Shown in pieces: positions 1 through 5,819 of a stretch of 8,383 bases of DNA. The translations under genes were made by a program, and so were the position numbers. The notes beneath the pieces were generated by a model that worked only from the letters and a program-made list of their open reading frames with translations, had not been told where the DNA came from and did no database searches. Location: assembly GCA_020851015.1 (NCBI GenBank), contig JADZDN010000197.1, forward strand, positions 1 to 8,383, written 5' to 3'. Each line of letters begins with the position of its first letter. The stretch's first letter is position 1. This DNA comes from Alphaproteobacteria bacterium. GTDB lineage: Bacteria; Pseudomonadota; Alphaproteobacteria; JAEULC01.

Positions 1-756
1 TTCGACGACACGCTCTACGGCTTCTGCGGCGATGACGGGCTGATCGGCGGCGGCGGCAACGACACGGCCAACGGCGGCCTGGGCAACGACTGGCTTGAGG
101 GCGATGCCGGCGACGACACCTTGTTCGGCGTCCAGGGCAACGACCAGCTCACCGGCGGCATCGGCAACGACATCGTCCGCTCGGGCAGCGGCGACGACAC
201 GGCGCATGGCGACCAGGGCACCGACACCGTGTTCGGCGGCGACGGCAACGACCAGGTCTATGGCGACCAGGGCGACGACGTCGTGTGGGGCAACCGCGGC
301 TGGGACACGGTGTTCGGCGGCGACGGCAACGACACGGTGATCGGCGGCAGCGGCAATGACAGCCTTGACGGCGGCATCGGCAACGACATCGTGCGCGGCG
401 GCGACGGCGTCGACGTGGTGATGGGTGGCGACGGCAACGACACGATCTTCGGCGGCATCGGCGCCGACACGCTGATCGGCGGCGCCGGCAACGACATCAT
501 CTGGACCAACAAGGACACCGACAGCGACGTGGTGGTGATCCAGTCCGCGCTGGACGGCGCCGACGTGATCGTCGACTTCCGCGCCGAGGACAAGATCGAC
601 CTGACCGCGCTGGGCTTCGCGAGCTTCGCCGACGTGCAGGCGATCCTCACGAACGACGCCAGCAACCACGCCCTGCTGACCTTCTCGGCGGGCAATACGC
701 TGACGATCAACAACCATGCGGCCGACTTCCTGACCGCCGGCAACTTCATCCTTTGA
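1..756 (+). CDS. RTX calcium-binding repeat protein, C-terminal part (5' end outside window)
   Basis: The frame is open from base 1 and ends at TGA 754-756, giving the last 251 residues. Residues about 10-168 are roughly 18 consecutive nonapeptides of the GGxGxDxUx type (for example GGDGNDTVI and GGIGNDIVR), which in RTX proteins form a calcium-binding parallel beta-roll. Residues about 169-251 are a non-repetitive cap: a DVIVDFRAEDKIDLTALGF stretch, common after serralysin-like RTX blocks, then a hydrophobic tail ending DFLTAGNFIL. RTX proteins normally carry an uncleaved C-terminal type I secretion signal, so this is probably exported by an ABC/MFP/OMP machine, none of which is visible here. 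The effector domain is upstream of the window, so protease, lipase, adhesin or S-layer roles cannot be separated. A cysteine at visible residue 9 (FCGDD) is unusual for this family. Confidence 0.9.
   Translation, partial: FDDTLYGFCGDDGLIGGGGNDTANGGLGNDWLEGDAGDDTLFGVQGNDQLTGGIGNDIVRSGSGDDTAHGDQGTDTVFGGDGNDQVYGDQGDDVVWGNRGWDTVFGGDGNDTVIGGSGNDSLDGGIGNDIVRGGDGVDVVMGGDGNDTIFGGIGADTLIGGAGNDIIWTNKDTDSDVVVIQSALDGADVIVDFRAEDKIDLTALGFASFADVQAILTNDASNHALLTFSAGNTLTINNHAADFLTAGNFIL
28..504 (+). repeat. 27-bp tandem repeats encoding RTX nonapeptides
   Basis: A degenerate 27-bp period encodes about 18 nonads. The conserved core is ggcaacgac or ggcgacgac (G-N/D-D) followed by a hydrophobic codon and ggcggc. 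Some units are almost identical at DNA level: the TVFGGDGND-coding segments near 228 and 309 lie 81 bp (three units) apart, and the gcgaccaggg segments near 208 and 262 lie 54 bp (two units) apart. This suggests duplication of multi-unit blocks. Units near residues 99-102 (RGWD) and 136-138 (GVD) have lost the usual N/D ligand position. Confidence 0.85.
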
Positions 757-819
757 CGGGGCAACCGAAGAACCAAAGGGACTAGAACTGGATAGATCGC
801 ATTCGCCCGCGATCGTCTC

Positions 820-853
820 GGCCGGACAGGGGAAACCCCGTCCGGCCTTTTTT
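820..853 (+). terminator. Rho-independent terminator of the RTX gene
   Basis: An 8-bp arm GGCCGGAC (820-827) pairs with GTCCGGCC (840-847). Inside it GGGG (829-832) pairs with CCCC (836-839), leaving one bulged A at 828 and an AAA loop. Six T residues (848-853) follow directly. It lies 64 bp after the RTX stop and insulates the cluster that starts with ccmC. A smaller inverted repeat, GATCGC/GCGATC (795-800 / 809-814, 8-nt loop), sits just upstream and may be an accessory hairpin. Confidence 0.92.
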
Positions 854-931
854 CTTTGCGGCCGATCACATCTGCGCGGCGCGTCCCCGCCGCCGCTTGT
901 AATCGCACTGCCCACAGCGCACATTCCCGCC

Positions 932-1651
932 ATGCATCGCTTCGCCAATCCCGGCCGTTTTCTGCGCATCGCCGCGGTGGTCCAGCCGATCGCGATGGGG
1001 GTCCTGGCCGTGTCGCTGGTGGCCGGGCTCTACCTCGCGCTGTTCGTGTCGCCGGCCGACTACCAGCAGGGCGATTCGGCGCGCATCATGTACGTGCACG
1101 TGCCGGCCGCGTGGATGGCGCTGTTCGTCTACACCGCCATGGCGGTCGCCAGCGCCGTCGCCTTGATCTGGCGCCATCCGCTGGCCGAAGTCATCGCCAA
1201 GGCTTCGGCCCCGATCGGCGCCTGCTTCACCTTCGTGGCGCTGGTCACGGGCTCGCTGTGGGGCAAGCCGATGTGGGGCACCTACTGGGTCTGGGACGCG
1301 CGGCTGACCTCGGTCCTGGTGCTGTTCTTCCTCTATCTCGGCTATATCGCGCTTGCCGGCGCCTTCGACGACGAGCAGCGGGGATTGCGCGCCGCGTCGA
1401 TCCTGGCGCTGGTCGGCTTCGTCAACGTGCCGATCATCAAGTTCTCGGTGGAATGGTGGAACACGCTGCACCAGCCGGCCAGCGTGCTTCGCGTTGGCGG
1501 TCCGACGATCCATCCTTCCATGCTGTGGCCGCTGCTGCTGATGGCGCTGGCGTTCAAGGCCTACTACGTGGTCGTGCTGCTGATGCGCGTCCGGACCGAG
1601 CTGGCGGGGCGGCGGCTGCGCACGCTCAGGATGGCCGGAGCGGGCGCCTGA
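932..1651 (+). CDS. ccmC: Cytochrome c maturation protein CcmC (heme handling/export)
   Basis: 239 residues, usual length for CcmC. This inner-membrane protein binds periplasmic heme and presents it to CcmE in System I cytochrome c maturation. About six hydrophobic segments are visible. The tryptophan-rich WWD signature occupies residues about 110-125 (WGKPMWGTYWVWDARL). The two family heme-ligand histidines are present at H56 (YVHVP) and H180 (NTLHQP), matching H60 and H184 of E. coli CcmC. The ATG at 932 follows an unconvincing Shine-Dalgarno region (acattcccgcc) but gives the expected N-terminus (MHRFANPGRFLRIA). It is the first gene after the RTX terminator: ccmA and ccmB, which often precede ccmC, are absent here. 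It is followed by a 131-bp gap before ccmD. Confidence 0.97.
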   Translation: MHRFANPGRFLRIAAVVQPIAMGVLAVSLVAGLYLALFVSPADYQQGDSARIMYVHVPAAWMALFVYTAMAVASAVALIWRHPLAEVIAKASAPIGACFTFVALVTGSLWGKPMWGTYWVWDARLTSVLVLFFLYLGYIALAGAFDDEQRGLRAASILALVGFVNVPIIKFSVEWWNTLHQPASVLRVGGPTIHPSMLWPLLLMALAFKAYYVVVLLMRVRTELAGRRLRTLRMAGAGA

Positions 1652-1712
1652 ACCCGGGCCGGCGCGGCGCAGGCCAGGGTAGTTTCAACGATGTCAGCGG
1701 CTTGGGTGCCCC

Positions 1713-1740
1713 TCGACTTGGGGTCGCCGGTCGCTAGAAT
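1713..1740 (+). promoter_or_regulatory. Possible sigma70-type promoter for ccmD onward
   Basis: A -10-like TAGAAT (1735-1740, 5 of 6 to consensus) has a weak -35-like TCGACT (1713-1718) at 16-bp spacing. It lies in the only long gap of the ccm cluster and would start transcription near 1747, about 36 nt before the ccmD start. It would allow ccmD-I to be expressed separately from ccmC. The evidence is motif matching only. Confidence 0.4.
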
Positions 1741-1767
1741 GCCGGCCAATTCGGCCACGGGGCCGGC
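1741..1767 (+). promoter_or_regulatory. Inverted repeat in the ccmD leader
   Basis: GCCGGCC (1741-1747) is perfectly repeated in inverted form as GGCCGGC (1761-1767), with a 13-nt spacer. It begins right after the putative -10 box and ends 15 nt before the TTG start. It could be an operator or a 5'-leader hairpin, but such GC palindromes also arise by chance in this composition. Confidence 0.3.
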
Positions 1768-1782
1768 GGGGTTTGGACAGGC

Positions 1783-2022
1783 TTGGACGCGCTGACGACA
1801 TTCCTTTCGATGGGCGGCTACGCGGCCTTCGTGTGGCCGGCGTTCGGCATTGCGACGCTGACCCTGGCGCTCCTATGGATCGTGTCGGCGCGCGCGCAGA
1901 AGGCGGCCGAGGCCGCGCTCGACACGCTGCCGCCGCTGCCCGGCCGCGCCGCGCGCGCGCGCATGGCGCCCAAAGGCAAGGCGCCCGACGCCAAGGCGGC
2001 GTCGCCCGGAGCGGCGCGATGA
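1783..2022 (+). CDS. ccmD: Cytochrome c maturation protein CcmD, TTG start
   Basis: 79 residues from TTG 1783. CcmD is a small single-pass membrane protein that stabilises the CcmC-CcmE complex and helps release holo-CcmE. The N-terminus reads (M)DALTTFLSMGGYAAFVWPAFG, and the GGYAAFVWP segment is typical of alphaproteobacterial CcmD. One membrane span covers residues about 16-35, followed by a charged segment (SARAQKAAEAALD). Residues about 49-79 form a Pro/Ala/Arg/Lys tail longer than in many CcmD proteins. The start is uncertain: TTG fits the family N-terminus and has a G-rich GGACAGG just upstream, while an in-frame ATG at 1810 would remove the first nine residues and has no Shine-Dalgarno. 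The stop overlaps the ccmE start as ATGA (2019-2022), which implies translational coupling. Confidence 0.88.
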   Translation: MDALTTFLSMGGYAAFVWPAFGIATLTLALLWIVSARAQKAAEAALDTLPPLPGRAARARMAPKGKAPDAKAASPGAAR

Positions 2023-2513
2023 CGCGCAAGCGCCGGCGCCTCTATGTCGTCGTCGCGGCCATGCTGTGCCTCAGCGTGGCGACCGCGCTGATGCTGGCGG
2101 CCTTCCAGGACAGCATCGTCTTCTTCCGCAGCCCGACCGACATCGCCGAGAAGCCGCTGCCGCCGTCGCAGCGCTTCCGCCTGGGCGGGCTGGTCGAGGA
2201 AAAGAGCGTGCGCAAATCGGGCGACGGCGCCACCACGGCCTTCCGGGTCACCGACCTCGCGAAGTCGGTCGAGGTCACCTATCGCGGCATCCTGCCCGAC
2301 CTGTTCCGCGAGGGGCAGGGCGTGATCGCCGAGGGCAAGATGGGATCGGATGGCGTGTTCGTCGCGTCGGAGGTGCTGGCGCGGCACGACGAGAACTACA
2401 TGCCCAAGGAAGTCGTGGAGGCCTTGAAGAAGTCCGGCCAGTGGAACGACTCGGCGCCGGGCAAGGGCCATCCGGCGATGCAGGGCGCGGCGCAGGGAGC
2501 AGCAAAGCCGTGA
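2019..2513 (+). CDS. ccmE: Cytochrome c maturation heme chaperone CcmE
   Basis: 164 residues. CcmE covalently carries heme through a histidine and passes it to the CcmF/H complex. It begins with a basic cytoplasmic end (MTRKRRR) and a single N-terminal membrane anchor (residues about 8-29). The periplasmic OB-fold domain follows, with RFRLGGLVEEKSV and the ILPDLFREGQGVIAEGKM segment. The heme-binding motif is HDENY at residues 123-127: H123 is the expected covalent attachment site and Y127 the axial ligand, so this is the His-type and not the rare Cys-type CcmE. The flexible C-terminal tail is Ala/Gly rich. GGAG at 2008-2011 is a good ribosome binding site 7 nt before ATG. It overlaps ccmD by 4 bp and its TGA overlaps the GTG of ccmF. 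Confidence 0.97.
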   Translation: MTRKRRRLYVVVAAMLCLSVATALMLAAFQDSIVFFRSPTDIAEKPLPPSQRFRLGGLVEEKSVRKSGDGATTAFRVTDLAKSVEVTYRGILPDLFREGQGVIAEGKMGSDGVFVASEVLARHDENYMPKEVVEALKKSGQWNDSAPGKGHPAMQGAAQGAAKP

Positions 2514-4516
2514 TCGCCGAGCTCGGCCATTTCGCGCTGATCATGGCGCTGGTCGCGGCGCTGGTGCAGGGCAGCGTGCCGATGATCGGGGCGGCGCGCG
2601 GCGACGCTTCGTGGATGGCGGTCGCGCGCCCCGCCGCGCTGGGCCAGCTCCTGGGCATCGCGCTCGCCTTCGCCGCGCTCATCTACAGCTACGTCACGTC
2701 CGACTTCTCGGTCCTGAATGTGGAGCAGAACTCCAACTCGATGCAGCCGCTGCTCTACAAGTTCACCAGCGCCTGGGGCAACCACGAAGGCTCGATGGTG
2801 CTGTGGGTGCTGATCCTCGCGGTCTACGGCGCCTGCGTCGCGCTGTTCGGCGCCAACCTGCCGCCCGCCCTGCGGGCGCGGGTGCTGGGCGTGCAGGGCT
2901 GGATCGCGATCGGGTTCCTGCTGTTCATCCTCTTCACGTCGAACCCGTTCCTGCGGGTGATTCCGCCGAAGCCCGACGGGCGCGACCTCAACCCGCTGCT
3001 GCAGGACATCGGCCTGGCGATCCATCCGCCCTTCCTTTACATGGGCTATGTCGGCTTCTCGATGGCTTTCTCCTTCGCGGTCGCCGCGCTGATCGAGGGG
3101 CGCATCGACGCCGCCTGGGCGCGCTGGGTGCGCCCCTGGACCCTGCTCGCGTGGTGCTTCCTCACCTGCGGCATCGCCATGGGCAGCTATTGGGCCTACT
3201 ACGAGCTGGGCTGGGGCGGATGGTGGTTCTGGGACCCGGTGGAGAACGCGTCCTTCATGCCGTGGCTGGTGGGCACCGCGCTGCTGCACTCGGCGACGGT
3301 GGTGGAGAAGCGCGACGCGATGAAGAGCTGGACCATCCTGCTCGCGATCATCGCGTTTTCGCTGAGCCTGATGGGCACGTTCCTGGTGCGCTCCGGCGTG
3401 CTTACCTCGGTGCATGCATTCGCGACCAGTCCAGCGCGCGGCGTCTTCATCCTGATGCTGCTGGCGCTGACCACCGGCGGGGCGCTGACGCTCTACGCCG
3501 TCCGCGCCCCTTCCTTGAAGACCGGCGGCATTTTCGCGCCGATCAGCCGCGAAGGCTCGCTGGTACTGAACAACCTGCTGCTCGCGACGGCCACGGCGAC
3601 GGTCCTGTTCGGCACGCTCTATCCGCTGCTCAGCGACGTGATGGGCGGCGACAAATTGTCGGTCGGCGCACCCTATTTCAACCTGACCTTCGTGCCGATC
3701 ATGGTGCCGCTGATCGCCGCCATGGCGGTGGGGCCGCTGTTGTCGTGGAAGCGCGGCGACCTCGGTGGCGCGCTGCAGCGCCTGATGGCGGCCTTCGCGA
3801 TCTCGGTCGCGGTCGCGCTGGCGACGCTTTACCTCGCGCGCGGCGGCCCGGTGCTGGCGGCGCTCGGCCTGGGGCTCGCGGCCTGGCTGTTCTTCGGCAC
3901 GCTGACCGAATTCGCCGAGCGCGTCCGCCTGTTCCGCGCCCCCCTCAGCGACAGCATCCAGCGCGCGGCCGGCCTGCCGCGCTCGGCCTACGGCATGCTG
4001 ATCGCGCACGCCGGCATGGCCTTCACGGTCGCCGGCATCACCGCGACGGCGGCGTGGGAAAGCGAATCGATCCAGAACATGAAGCCGGGCGACCGGGCGC
4101 GCCTGTCCGGCTACGAGTTCACGCTGGTGGGCGTGCGCCAGGGCATCCAGGGCCCGAACTACACGGCCGAGCAGGCGGGCATCGTCGTCTCGCGCGGCGG
4201 CCGCGACCTGACGGTGCTCGAGCCCGCCAAGCGCTTCTACCCGGTGCAGCGCCAGGCCACCAACGAGACCGCGATCGCGACGCTCGGCTTCACCGATCTC
4301 TACGCCGCCCTGGGCGAGGGCAATCCGCAGACCGGCTGGACCGTCAGGCTCTACCACAAGCCGCTGGTGACCTGGATCTGGCTCGGCGCCGCGCTGATGG
4401 CGGTGGGCGGCGTGGTCAGCCTCAGCGACCGGCGCTTCCGCGTTGGCGCGCCGGCCCGCGCGCGTCGCCCAGCGGGCGCGGCCGACGCCGCGGCCGGGCA
4501 GGCCGGAGACGACTAA
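2510..4516 (+). CDS. ccmF: Cytochrome c heme lyase subunit CcmF, GTG start
   Basis: 668 residues, close to the usual 640-670. CcmF is the large multi-pass membrane component that receives heme from holo-CcmE and, with CcmH/CcmI, ligates it to apocytochrome c. The WWD motif is at residues 234-249 (GWGGWWFWDPVENASF). The four functional histidines are recognisable: H172 (AIHPP), H260 (ALLHS), H302 (VHAFA) and H500 (IAHAG), corresponding to H173, H261, H303 and H491 of E. coli. Residues about 515-615 form the large periplasmic loop before the last membrane span (618-637). The Ala/Arg tail after 645 is low complexity. GTG 2510 gives the standard MIAELGHFAL N-terminus, with AGGGAG 2494-2499 as ribosome binding site. 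It overlaps the ccmE stop as GTGA. Confidence 0.97.
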   Translation: MIAELGHFALIMALVAALVQGSVPMIGAARGDASWMAVARPAALGQLLGIALAFAALIYSYVTSDFSVLNVEQNSNSMQPLLYKFTSAWGNHEGSMVLWVLILAVYGACVALFGANLPPALRARVLGVQGWIAIGFLLFILFTSNPFLRVIPPKPDGRDLNPLLQDIGLAIHPPFLYMGYVGFSMAFSFAVAALIEGRIDAAWARWVRPWTLLAWCFLTCGIAMGSYWAYYELGWGGWWFWDPVENASFMPWLVGTALLHSATVVEKRDAMKSWTILLAIIAFSLSLMGTFLVRSGVLTSVHAFATSPARGVFILMLLALTTGGALTLYAVRAPSLKTGGIFAPISREGSLVLNNLLLATATATVLFGTLYPLLSDVMGGDKLSVGAPYFNLTFVPIMVPLIAAMAVGPLLSWKRGDLGGALQRLMAAFAISVAVALATLYLARGGPVLAALGLGLAAWLFFGTLTEFAERVRLFRAPLSDSIQRAAGLPRSAYGMLIAHAGMAFTVAGITATAAWESESIQNMKPGDRARLSGYEFTLVGVRQGIQGPNYTAEQAGIVVSRGGRDLTVLEPAKRFYPVQRQATNETAIATLGFTDLYAALGEGNPQTGWTVRLYHKPLVTWIWLGAALMAVGGVVSLSDRRFRVGAPARARRPAGAADAAAGQAGDD

Positions 4517-4521
4517 GGGCG

Positions 4522-5091
4522 ATGGCGGAGCAAGCCACTTCGGCGCCTGGATCGGGCAGCCGGCGCATCCTGCTTCCGGCGCTGGTGGTGCTGCTGTTCG
4601 CGCTGATCGTGGCGATGTTCTGGGTCGGGCTCGGCCTCGACCCGCGCAAGCTGCCCTCCGCGCTGCTCGACAAGCCGGTGCCCGCCTTCGATCTGCCGGG
4701 CTTGCGCGAGGGCGAGCCGGGGCTGAAGGCCGACGACCTCAAGGGCGGGGTGACGCTGGTCAACGTCTTCGCGTCGTGGTGCGTGCCCTGCCGCATCGAG
4801 CATCCGCTGCTGCTGCGCCTGGCGAAGGAGAAGAAGGTCCAGGTCGTGGGCATCGCCTGGAAGGACACGCGCAAGGACGCGCAGGCCTTTCTCGACGAGC
4901 TCGGCAATCCCTATGGCCGCGTCGGCTTCGACGGGCCGGGCCGCGTGGGCATCGACTGGGGCGTCTACGGCGTGCCCGAGACCTACGTCGTCGATCGCGA
5001 GGGACGCATCCGCTACAAGGTCGTGGGCCCGATGATGCCCGAGGAGCTGAACGAGCGCGTGCTGCCGCTGGTCGAGAAGCTGAAGAAGTGA
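4522..5091 (+). CDS. ccmG: Thiol:disulfide interchange protein CcmG/DsbE
   Basis: 189 residues. This is a membrane-tethered periplasmic thioredoxin-like reductant that keeps the apocytochrome CxxCH (or CcmH) cysteines reduced, fed by DsbD/CcdA. An N-terminal anchor lies at residues about 15-37 (RILLPALVVLLFALIVAMFW). The thioredoxin fold carries the WCVPC active site (C87, C90), the family motif KPVPAFDLPGL at 51-61, GVYGVPETY (147-155) with the cis-proline at P152, and an acidic E153 after it. All DsbE hallmarks are present. The ATG is 5 bp after the ccmF stop. Its TGA overlaps another ATG (TGATG, 5089-5093) that is in frame with ccmH downstream but is separated from the ccmH signal peptide by the REP-like pair. 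Confidence 0.96.
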   Translation: MAEQATSAPGSGSRRILLPALVVLLFALIVAMFWVGLGLDPRKLPSALLDKPVPAFDLPGLREGEPGLKADDLKGGVTLVNVFASWCVPCRIEHPLLLRLAKEKKVQVVGIAWKDTRKDAQAFLDELGNPYGRVGFDGPGRVGIDWGVYGVPETYVVDREGRIRYKVVGPMMPEELNERVLPLVEKLKK

Positions 5092-5130
5092 TGCGGACGC
5101 TGTTGTCGCTTCTGCCTGCCTTCCTTGGTT

Positions 5131-5167
5131 CCCCCTCCCCTCGCGGGAGGGGGATAGGGGGAGGGGG
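5131..5167 (+). repeat. REP-like palindromic element, left copy
   Basis: A perfect 9-bp stem, CCCCCTCCC (5131-5139) with GGGAGGGGG (5145-5153), closes on a 5-nt loop (ctcgc). A purine-only G/A tract continues to 5167. This form is like the C/G-only intergenic palindromes dispersed in many GC-rich proteobacterial genomes. Its 23-bp core matches the reverse complement of 5243-5265 at 22 positions. Confidence 0.8.
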
Positions 5168-5230
5168 CGTGGCGGGTGCGGACGCGGCGGGATCGTCCAA
5201 CGACTTGCCTTGCGCGCTGCCGCGCACGAA

Positions 5231-5267
5231 CCCCTCCCCCCGCCCCCTCCCGCAAGGGGAGGGGGGG
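5231..5267 (-). repeat. REP-like palindromic element, right copy (inverted)
   Basis: The stem CCCCCTCCC (5243-5251) pairs with GGGAGGGGG (5257-5265) around a 5-nt loop (gcaag), and a C-rich tract 5231-5242 precedes it. It is the left element in opposite orientation, so the two can also pair with each other across a spacer of about 63 nt (5168-5230). That spacer itself has weak GTGCG...CGCAC complementarity. The right copy ends 6 nt before the ccmH ATG. Confidence 0.8.
5257..5267 (+). promoter_or_regulatory. Purine-rich ribosome binding site of ccmH, lying inside the REP-like element
   Basis: GGGAGGGGGGG (5257-5267) is a strong Shine-Dalgarno-like tract 6 nt upstream of ATG 5274. It is also the 3' arm of the right REP hairpin and the partner of the left copy's C-rich arm, so it would be buried when either structure forms. 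Confidence 0.55.
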
Positions 5268-5273
5268 CAAATA

Positions 5274-5819
5274 ATGCGTTGGTTTGTTGCTGCCGTCGCC
5301 GGGGTCGCGCTCTTGCTCACGTTCTTGACGGCCCTACCCGCCCTCGCGGTCGAGCCCTACGAGGTCATGAAGGACCCCGCGATGGAGGCCCGCGCGCGCG
5401 AGCTCAGCAAGGAACTGCGCTGCCTGGTGTGCCAGAACCAGTCGATCGACGATTCCGCCGCCACCCTGGCCCGCGACCTGCGCCTCCTGGTGCGCGAGCG
5501 GATCGCGGCGGGCGACAGCGACCGCCAGGTGCTGGACTACCTGACCAGCCGCTACGGCAGCTTCGTGCTGCTGAAGCCGCCGGTGAAGCCGGCGACCTAC
5601 CTGCTGTGGTTCGGCCCGGCGCTGGTGCTGGTGCTTGGCGGGGCGGGGCTGTTCGTGCTGTCGCGCCGGCGCGCCGCGGCGACGGCGGCGAGCGCGCCCT
5701 TGTCGGACGACGAGCGCCTGCGCCTGGCGGCGCTGCTGGATGACGCGGAGGCGCCGCCCGCCGCCGCCCCGCCGGCCTCCCCGGCTTCCCGGCCGCGCAA
5801 GGCCAAGGGGCGGGCATGA
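5274..5819 (+). CDS. ccmH: Cytochrome c maturation protein CcmH (apocytochrome thioreductase)
   Basis: 181 residues from ATG 5274. CcmH is the CcmH/CycL/Ccl2-type thiol-disulfide protein of the heme lyase complex, acting on apocytochrome c in the periplasm with CcmF, CcmG and CcmI. A Sec signal peptide is predicted at residues 1-25 (cleavage after LPALA). The mature domain has the signature LRCLVCQNQSI with redox cysteines C50 and C53, then a three-helix domain ending RYGSFVLLKPP. A membrane anchor lies at about 108-129. A short cytoplasmic tail is Ala/Pro rich. The start is chosen because it gives a standard signal peptide. An in-frame ATG at 5091 would add 61 residues encoded by the REP-like region and place the signal peptide internally. 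Its stop overlaps ccmI as ATGA. Confidence 0.95.
   Translation: MRWFVAAVAGVALLLTFLTALPALAVEPYEVMKDPAMEARARELSKELRCLVCQNQSIDDSAATLARDLRLLVRERIAAGDSDRQVLDYLTSRYGSFVLLKPPVKPATYLLWFGPALVLVLGGAGLFVLSRRRAAATAASAPLSDDERLRLAALLDDAEAPPAAAPPASPASRPRKAKGRA

Noticed and set aside
1773..2018. N-terminal extension of ccmE across ccmD
   Set aside because: The extension has no CcmE-like content and lies in another frame over ccmD. ATG 2019 has a good ribosome binding site and the usual basic start.
2066..2509. Upstream extension of the ccmF frame through ccmE
   Set aside because: The frame is open, but its product there is an Arg/Gly-rich shadow of ccmE. GTG 2510 gives the family N-terminus and a GTGA overlap.
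2396..4357. Long open frame on the minus strand (about 650 codons) opposite ccmE/ccmF
   Set aside because: It is antisense to ccmF, whose histidines and WWD motif are all intact. Its translation is a low-complexity Arg/Gln/His/Asp mix typical of a GC-rich shadow frame.
5131..5153. Intrinsic terminator between ccmG and ccmH
   Set aside because: The stem is strong but is followed by a G/A tract, not by T residues, and ccmH-ccmI must be expressed with the same pathway.
5131..5267. CRISPR array or transposon end at the repeated G/C segments
   Set aside because: There are only two copies, in inverted orientation, with no regular spacers and no transposase gene or flanking target duplication that I can see. 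A REP-like pair fits better.
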